From assembly GCA_002205965.3 (NCBI GenBank), contig NADL03000679.1:434001-498000 (forward strand): a stretch of DNA of 64,000 bases, given 5' to 3'. This stretch comes from Kappaphycus alvarezii. Taxonomy: Eukaryota; Rhodophyta; Florideophyceae; Gigartinales; Solieriaceae. This document shows, in pieces, positions 56,942 through 64,000 of this stretch. The notes under the pieces were generated by a model. It was not told where the DNA came from and searched no databases. It saw only the letters and a program-made list of their open reading frames with translations. Both the position numbers and the translations under genes were made by a program. Each line of letters begins with the position of its first letter. The stretch's first letter is position 1.

Positions 56942-59060
56942 ATGGAGAAAATGAGAGGAACAAAACGTGGTGCAGAACGCCAGGTTCGCAGTTCGAGCGA
57001 GAGCAGAGGGGAGGAAATGGAGGTCGTATTTCGTCAAGAGCACAGTCCGTAACAAAGAGATCTCAAATTCGAAATAACGCACCAAAGACGAAGTCCAATG
57101 TCGCGGAAACCAAGAATTGGGTACTCGGAAGGCCAGTAGAGAGAATGATGGAAACGATGTGCCGGGTTCTGAAGATGTTGTCATATTGCAAGGTGCAGTT
57201 AGAGCTGGCCCGAGCACTATTCAGGACGTTAAAGAAACTGCTAGAGGAGATTCAAAGCTGCCGTCCCATGTTTCAACCCTTAGGACAGGATCAACTACAT
57301 CCACACTTCGTGTGATGCCCAAGGATCCAATCCGTGCCGAGCCGTTTTATGAGGAATTGAACAAACTACTGGCCGAAATGCAGGCTTGAATTAAGGAGGC
57401 AAATGGGAACGGTAATGTGAGAGATTATAGAACGCTTGTACTTCAATTGTTCACTGAGTCGCCTTTTTCAATGAAGGGAGTATTTGCACTATGAAATACC
57501 TTTATTCGATCATGTTTTGCAAAGCTCTCGAGATTTCAGGATGTATCCCAACGAAAAATAATTTGACTCCAATCACTGATCATTTAATGAGTGCATATAG
57601 TATCATATTTACGGAAATGAGGGATAGACAAGATCTGCTAATATCTCAAGAGCTCCAGAGATCACTATACGCCAGGGAACAGGGGCAAGAAGAGAAACAA
57701 GAAGTTTCTCCTGCTGGTGGTGCTATATAGTTTGTGAAAGAGCTTGCACCAATCGATGCATTGCAGGATAAAGATGAGGGATTTACCGTTGTTAAATCGT
57801 CACATCACGTGATGAGAGATGTTACTGCATCACGTGGTGTCACGGCGTCTCATGGGCAGTTAGTTGACATTCCAACAGGAAATAAGGACCATAGAGGATT
57901 GAAAATAATGCATCATGGTGTTTCGTCAGCAACACATGGTAAATTTGCCCCTAATATGACCGTTACAAGCCCCCCCAAGGAATCCTTTGTCAATGATGTC
58001 AATGAAAGTAAACGATATAATCAAGAAAACAATGAAAATGCTGAAAACCTCAAGACTGGAGGAGGAGATAACGATACAGAGTCTTCCAGCTGATCGAGCA
58101 GTGAGGATGTACCCGAGGTAGCAACCGTATGACTAATTCTCCTAGACCCCCAAACAGCTCCGCAAGTGGCAGTTCAAGCAGTTTAGGCGAAGATAACAGT
58201 AATAAATCGCTCGCGAGTGCCTCATCTGATTCCTCAAAGAGGATCCGACGTCGACGGGTTAAGAAAGAATTGCGCCGTGCAAGGCGCTTACAGAAATCAG
58301 AGCGCCGGATGAATGGAGACATGCAGAGAGCATGCGATGGCCTTGAGAATGTATCTGGAGCCAAGGAACTCCTTGGGTATTTTAACAAAGCAGATAAATG
58401 TTGGTCCGGCCCCAGAGACCCACGCCACACCACGACAAATTTTATCGAGCGGTACGACCTGCTGTACATTTTCGGCATATCTAGGGCAGTCGGGATTGCC
58501 TGTCTACAGTTTGCGTTACGGGGAGATGCACTCGGTGAGTATACATCAAATTTTGCCGACGACGCGGACGCAGGGTGATGCTGAAATGCTTCATCGTTTA
58601 TTGACCGCACCGGTAGTGCTCTAACGACAGTGGAGATGGTGACTTCATTTAAGGAAGACTGAAATGCGATTACCATAAGCGATGTTAGGGATGATGGCAA
58701 TTGTATGGAAAGGGAATTCACCCGGATTGTCAGGAAAGGGCGACGCTTACAAGCAAGTCTTGGTAAGGACTACTCATCTGACGCCCAGCTTGCCGATTTC
58801 TACAGACGTGCAGTAAACGAGAGATTTTGGATGTATATCAACGACAGTGATCCCTCACTGAGTGCTCGTGCGTTGCAGGGTAAAATCGAGAACTCAATCA
58901 AGCGTTACAGGCGGACGGACAAAAGCGGGCGGCAATAATCAACGTACAAAAGAGCATATGGGCATGGACACTCGGCGATTCGGCAAGCATAATTCTAAAC
59001 GACGAACCAGCTTTAGGACACTGAACCGTAAAGGATCCACGTCGAGACTGAAGAATCCTA
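56942..59060 (+). pseudogene. Copia-3 Gag relic
   Basis: ATG at 56942, then several frames with stops: 57117-57389 (DPIRAEPFYEELNKLLAEMQ), 57491-57730, 57734-58093, 58129-58578 (Ser-rich then very basic, then PRDPRHTTTNFIERYDLLY) and 58705-58938. It is recognised as Gag mainly by its position before the zinc knuckle and protease, and by its charged, low-complexity make-up. Confidence 0.6.
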
Positions 59061-59998
59061 CTTTTCGTGATGGGTCGGTGATGACATGTACGGGATGTGG
59101 ATCCGAGAATCATTTCTATAAGGACTGCACGAGCCCGGATAAGGAAGCCTACCGCGAGAGAAGGCTGACTAAAATTGCGGAGGTGAACCTTCACCAGCAT
59201 GTGCGATCGTTGCGTTCCTATTATCTGCAACTGCATGAATGTGAGAGCGATGCTGACGCCAACGAAAATTCCGGTATGGACACAAGCTCCCATACGGATC
59301 TTGATGAGGCGCACAGTATCGTCACCACTCTAGACGGAAACTTAGATGAAAGTATGTTTCTGGAGCTGACTTGTGACATTTACACTGACGTGAAGATTGT
59401 ATTCGACAATTGCAACAATCTTCGAACGCAAAATGCGTTCTTTGGGGCAAGCTCTTACAGACGTCCGAGTTCTCGCGCAAAGGGAATCAGGAATAGGTCC
59501 AAAATGGGTGAGATGTTACGCTATCCTGAAACTATGTTACCAGACATTATGGTGGATAACGGGTCTACTGGCTCATTGTGCAGTGTTGCAGAGCTAGAAG
59601 CATATCTCAATTTTAATGGACACAAGGCTCCCATGAAACCGTTGAAAGGGCGCTTTGCATCGACAGGCCATGGTGAGTCCGCATGTATTGGTGTGGCAAC
59701 ATTTAGTTTCCCATGTGGTGATGGTGTTTTGAATTTTGATGCCCAGATTGTCGAGAATGCTGATCCATCCTTAATCCTCGGCCTCAGGGAAATGAACAAA
59801 CTTGATTCTAGAGGTGTTGACCAAGTTTGTAACGATATCACATTCCATGACGGGCCGCCGCTTGGAATCGTTCGCGATAATGCACACCTATGGACCGATG
59901 GGACTATGGCACGGAATTTTTATTCACCGAGCAGGAGCTTACTAAGCTCCACTACCGATTTGCACATCCAGGAATCGAACGCATGCATAACTTTCTGA
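59061..59998 (+). pseudogene. Copia-3 zinc knuckle and protease
   Basis: A CX2CX4HX4C knuckle (CTGCGSENHFYKDC, near 59090-59130) is followed by a retropepsin-like unit with MVDNGSTGSLCS near 59550 and SLILGLREMNKL near 59770. The active site reads DNGS rather than D-S/T-G. The frame is open for over 370 codons (58862-59998). Confidence 0.7.
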
Positions 59999-60800
59999 AG
60001 CGCGCCAAACCAGGTGGTATTGACAAAGACACTCGCAGGATGTTAACTGACGTCCATTCTGAGTGTAAGGAATGTCAGCTACTCGCACCAAAGCCATACG
60101 TTGTCCAAGTTTCCGTCCCAAGGGACGACCTCATATTCAATAGTAAAGTCGTGGTAGACATCATGTTTATAGGTGGACGCCCAGTCCTACACGTTGTGGA
60201 CAAGGCTACCCACTTTCAATCTGCAAGGTTCCTACCGAACGATTCAACAGACACGATCTGGAGAACGTTTATGGGATGTGGGTGTTGGTATAATATTGTG
60301 CTCCTGAAAACTTACAGCATGACCAGGGAACGCAATTTGTTTCCACTCGGCTACAAGCGATGGCAGCCGAAGTTGGCATAACTTTTCCCCCTGTGGGTGT
60401 TGAAGCACCGAACGCGATGTCGGTGGGTGAAAGATATCATGGTCCGTTACGTAAGGTCTTCCAAAAGCTGAAGGAAACTTACGCGAAGCCTCATGTTAGG
60501 CATGATTCAGAGCAAGGTACACGTCGGGGGCATACCAAGAAGTCTACGATAGAAAAGAAGTCTGTAAGCGATGAGTAGTTGCTTGCTGTCGCTATCAAGT
60601 GTGTTAACAGTACAGTGGGACCTGAAGGAATCTGCCCGTGCCTATTGGTGTTTGGAGCTATGCCAAAACTATCGCTGCCGGGATCCGCCCCTAGCGCCGT
60701 ACCACAGGCCGAAAGGATGAAAATGAAGGAGACTACAATGGAAGAATATATTGCACTCGTTGCCAAGATGCGCCTTAAACAAGCTGAAAAAGAGTTATAA
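59890..60800 (+). pseudogene. Copia-3 integrase
   Basis: HHCC domain: LHYRFAHPGIERMHNF with CKECQLL. Core: VVVDIMFIGGRPVLHVVD (first Asp), HDQGTQFVS in another frame near 60320 (second Asp), and VGERYHGPLRKVFQKLKETY (Glu) at 60426-60485. Frame changes near 60300 and 60375 separate the parts. Confidence 0.8.
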
Positions 60801-61364
60801 TGCGCAAACCCCCTTCTACGCTACAGTACGGTGATAAGGTCCTGGTCTACAGGGATACTACTGGTCGCTGGGAACCACGAACATTCGTTTTACAGAATGA
60901 CTACAACATCTTTGTCAGGGAACCCAACGGGGACGTACAATCGTATGGATTATCTAGAGTGAGGGAGCTACGTGAAGGAATTTGTTTGGCTGGACCTGAT
61001 ATTTATGACATAGGGCTCAACGATGCCGATGATGATGGTCAACCCAGCAATTCGTCATCAATGAAGACAACGCCGCACCATCGCCGACTTCCGATCCAGT
61101 CGTTCATAATCTTTAATGGCGCACTGATGTAGAATATGATAACATTGATCGTTACTTACCCGACCGTATGAAGTCAGTCAAAGATCAGCCTACAACTGCT
61201 GACACAGGTAACTTCCGGATCGGAACGGCTTTGACGACGTTTTTTATCTTGATGTGAGTTCTGAGTGCGTATTTTACGCATGCGGAGGATAACTACGTGA
61301 TTACGAATCAATTATACACATTATCGAGGGTGTATCGACAGCTGAATCGTTAGCGACTGCCATA

Positions 61365-62190
61365 GTGCATAGTGCAGATCCGCGCAGCGCACTGCTCGAA
61401 GACGCTATTCAACGTGAACTAAGTGGACTTGAAGAAAGAGGTGTTTTCAAGGAAGCCCGACGGTCAGACTTTACGGAGGAAGAACGTCAAGACCTAACTA
61501 TTATCGGCTCACGCCTTGTGTTGACGATAAAAGAGGAGGGTACTCCGGACGAAGTTTACAAGGCCAGACTAGTGGCGCAGGCTGTCGGTAGTCGCGATAA
61601 GGACAAACGAATGTCACAGACGTACTCAATTACAGTGCACAAATCATCTATTCGCACTTCATTTTCATTGTCTGCCTCGTTGAAGCGCTCCCTGTTCTTC
61701 AGGGACATAAGCCAGGCTTATGTATCTACAGAATCATCACTTTTGCGGGATGTATACATTATTCCGCCGAAGAGACTTAACCTGGACAGGGACATATTAT
61801 GGAAGGTGTGAAAGCCTCTATATGGCCTTCCGGAGAGTGTTTTTTTGTGTTTTGAAACGTAAATCGGACACAACTATAAGAAGCTTGGTATACAGAGCAC
61901 TGAGACCGACCCCTGCTCCCTCTATCGGCATGAACACAGCGGTCAGCCCGACGGTATAGTATGTTTACAGGTTAACGACTCTGCTGGGATTGGGTCGGCC
62001 GCCTTCTTAGATGAAGAGGAACGAGAGTCATCGCGGTTTGCCAATAAGGGCCGACAAATATTGTCAGCTACGAACCCAATTAAGTTCAATTGTATGCACC
62101 TCGAGCTGCATGGTTCGGATACAAATGTCCATGAACGGCCTTACATACAACGGATGCCCTCGGAGTACATTGAAAGGTCTGCTCAATCGT
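61365..62190 (+). pseudogene. Copia-3 reverse transcriptase
   Basis: RT blocks are EVYKARLVAQAVGSRDKD, FRDISQAYVSTESSLLRDVY, KPLYGLPES and then, in another frame near 61890-62010, a CSLYRHEHSGQPDGIVCLQV patch. There the catalytic DD reads ND. A stop at 61809 and frame changes break the domain. Confidence 0.75.
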
Positions 62191-62191
62191 T

Positions 62192-62895
62192 ATGTCTAAT
62201 AGAATGCAAATATCAAAAGTGAGCACGTGCACAAGACTTGACTTGACATGCGCTATCATCCAACTCCCTCAATTGGATCCGACCAAAACTACAGAGGCTG
62301 ATTTCAAGCGTCTAGAACAAGTATATAAGAGATTTTGCAATTTTGATTACTCACTCTGTTACAGTGAGCTAGACCTCAACAGATTAGAGCTTCACGTTTT
62401 TGGTGACGCATCTTTCGCCACAAATAGAGACCTTTCCTCCCAACTAGGGCATTTTATCGTGGTGGTGAATTGTACCAAACGTTGCTCAGTCCTAAGTTGG
62501 TCTTCGACCAAATGTAAGCGAGTCACTGGGTCCCTTTTGGCAGCAGAGATTTACGCCGTTTTAAATGCATATGATGCTGGTTATGCTATAAGGCATAACT
62601 TGGCGTCTATTTTACGACAGGAAATACCTATTCGTCTGTTTACGGATTCCCGGACACAGTCAGATAGCATCTTTGCATTGTGTAACATGACCGAGAAACG
62701 ACTGTTAATAGACATCGCTGGCCTTTGAGAGGCGTTTCGCTCTAGTGAGTTGGATAATATCGCATGGATCCGTTCCAGTTCTTATCTTGCGGATGACCTT
62801 ACGAAGGATGTTGTGACAGGGTCTCTGCACGATGCACTGCGGACGCATCGCATTGATACTCAGATTGGACAGTGGATCGCCGACGGTCACTTGTA
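62192..62895 (+). pseudogene. Copia-3 RNase H
   Basis: Copia-type RNase H with LHVFGDASFATNRDLSSQ (catalytic Asp), VLSWSSTKCKRVTGSLLAAE (Glu), RLFTDSRTQ (Asp), and after an in-frame TGA at 62726-62728 the tail YLADDLTKDV and IGQWIADGHL, ending in TAG at 62893-62895. Confidence 0.85.
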
Positions 62896-62958
62896 GGCGA
62901 GTTACGGCCTTCTGTCAGTGTCAGAGTGTAAGTTGCCAGTCACTCGCATTAGGGCAAG

Positions 62959-63380
62959 TGTCGCGCACAGTACACGAATGTTAGTCCGATAATTTTAACA
63001 GTGCGCTTGAATGAAACGCTCGCTGACTACGGCTGCTAGAGTAGATGATTACGGTATGTTCTGTAAGCGATGAAAGATAGATGGAATCTCGAGATCACTC
63101 TATAAGACACCTCATCACACCCGCGGGGTCCCGTTCTGGTTCGAGGGGAACCGATCATCTACCATTGCAACTCCGAGTAAACTCACGTTCTGGATTCTAC
63201 AGGGGATTCTACTTGTTAGACGGGAGATCTAAAAACTCGAGGCCATTCGGGAGAAGGTTTAGAGGCGCCCGGAAGGGTTGAAAGAGACGTGGTTCCAAGA
63301 TCGGGCAGAAAAACACCACAAATCAAGGGTTTTCTCACTCTAACCCTTTTTCCTCTTTATTTCATTTTGGCCATCCGGCA
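62959..63380 (+). repeat. Copia-3 3' LTR (422 bp)
   Basis: Uninterrupted; ATTGC occurs once at 63164-63168, the empty site corresponding to the Copia-2 insertion. Followed by the target duplication GAAAA. Confidence 0.92.
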
Positions 63381-64000
63381 GAAAACGACGATTTGACAAA
63401 AATAAAACAAGTACTTACAGTAGAGAAGCCAATATTTGCATTAAGGAAGTTTAAAATGGTAGGAAAAAGGAAAGAAACCCAAGTACTCCAAAAATAAAAG
63501 AGAAGAAAAGTAACGCAGACGTGAAAATTGGCACAGTTGCCACTCTCCAAAGTTACGCAGATAGGACGTAAAATTACAGTAGTGGTTTCTGCCTCCGGGC
63601 ACCTGCGCACCGTTGCCTTTCTGTAAGGAGGCCAGCCTGTTGTACAGTGCATAATGTACAATCGTACAGTGCATACTGTCCAAACGGTCGTGTCCAATCG
63701 CGGGCCACGACTACAGTGATTTGGCGACTGTGATGACTTGCGCCATATTTGACAGGTGGTAGTACTGGTGCATATTGCTACCGGTAATACAGTACAGTAC
63801 TTATCGAGCTGTTACCACTCCTATACTGCCATGCGAAGGGCTGCATAAGGCAGAGCTCTCCTTCCGATCGGGGCGATAGGAGAGACAACATAAGTAGAGG
63901 AAAAAACGGTCAATCGGACTATCTACCAACCTGTGTGTCAATTATCTACGGCAATCGGCCTAAATAAACACACACCAAATACGGGACTGCAACGGCATCC
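63381..64000. other. Flank right of Copia-3, no gene recognised
   Basis: No gene or element was recognised. Short repeated words such as GTACAGTGCATA occur near 63640-63680. Confidence 0.5.

Larger units (their letters stand above)
50013..63380 (+). mobile_element. Copia-3, old Ty1/copia retrotransposon with Copia-2 in its 5' LTR
   Basis: The LTRs start TGTCGCGCA and end CA. The 5' LTR is 50013-50220 plus 56670-56885; the 3' LTR is 62959-63380. The target duplication GAAAA is at 50008-50012 and 63381-63385. Without Copia-2 the element is about 6.9 kb. Gag, protease, integrase, RT and RNase H are in copia order but decayed. The integrase (GERYHGPLRKV) and RT (RDISQAY, KPLYGLPES) phrases belong to the copia branch I know mainly from fungi, different from Copia-1/2 and from the 12.6-17.3 kb relic. 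Confidence 0.92.

Overview
The window is nuclear DNA of a eukaryote. It holds nested LTR retrotransposons, DNA transposons and a short island (about 27.6-39.8 kb) of long, intron-poor genes. A compact, retroelement-rich genome with long open genes would fit a red alga of the florideophyte kind. That is inference only; nothing seen here fixes the organism. No prokaryotic operons, tRNA or rRNA genes or CRISPR arrays were seen.

Left part (1-27.6 kb) is mostly decayed mobile DNA. A Ty3/gypsy chromovirus fills 1-12579. It has a partial 5' LTR at the window edge, gag, protease, RT, RNase H, integrase and a C-terminal chromodomain. Behind pol lies an extra 4.5 kb with a sense and a long antisense coding relic, then a 768-bp 3' LTR. 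It sits inside the RT domain of an older reverse-strand Ty1/copia relic (12580-17324) of the lineage I know from diatoms. Next come a tyrosine-recombinase relic, a G-rich repeat tract, a Tc1/mariner transposase relic and a decayed non-LTR element with a zinc-knuckle plus restriction-like-endonuclease module. A cleaner copy of that module lies at 28.9-29.9 kb.

Middle part (27.6-39.8 kb) carries an unknown Ala/Pro-rich protein, an armadillo-repeat protein with an apparently two-part targeting signal, an unknown coiled-coil protein, and a large protein with a C2HC finger that may be transposase-derived. Several of these are broken only by single-base shifts, often at short A, C or G runs.

Right part (39.8-64 kb) is a stack of insertions with readable target-site duplications. 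A PIF/Harbinger element (39827-49825, TSD TCA) has its accessory gene cut by a young copia element, Copia-1 (41913-48507, TSD ATTAC). Copia-3 (50013-63380, TSD GAAAA) has its 5' LTR cut by Copia-2 (50221-56669, reverse, TSD ATTGC).

The most striking observation is in Copia-1 and its diverged relative Copia-2. Both carry an extra zinc-finger ORF upstream of gag whose ATG does not exist in the genome. It is predicted to form only when a conserved 87-93 bp intron is spliced out (A + TG). In Copia-1 the 1,414 nt between the primer site and the Gag-Pol ATG contain no ATG in any frame. This suggests a splicing switch: spliced RNA makes the zinc-finger protein, unspliced RNA makes Gag-Pol.
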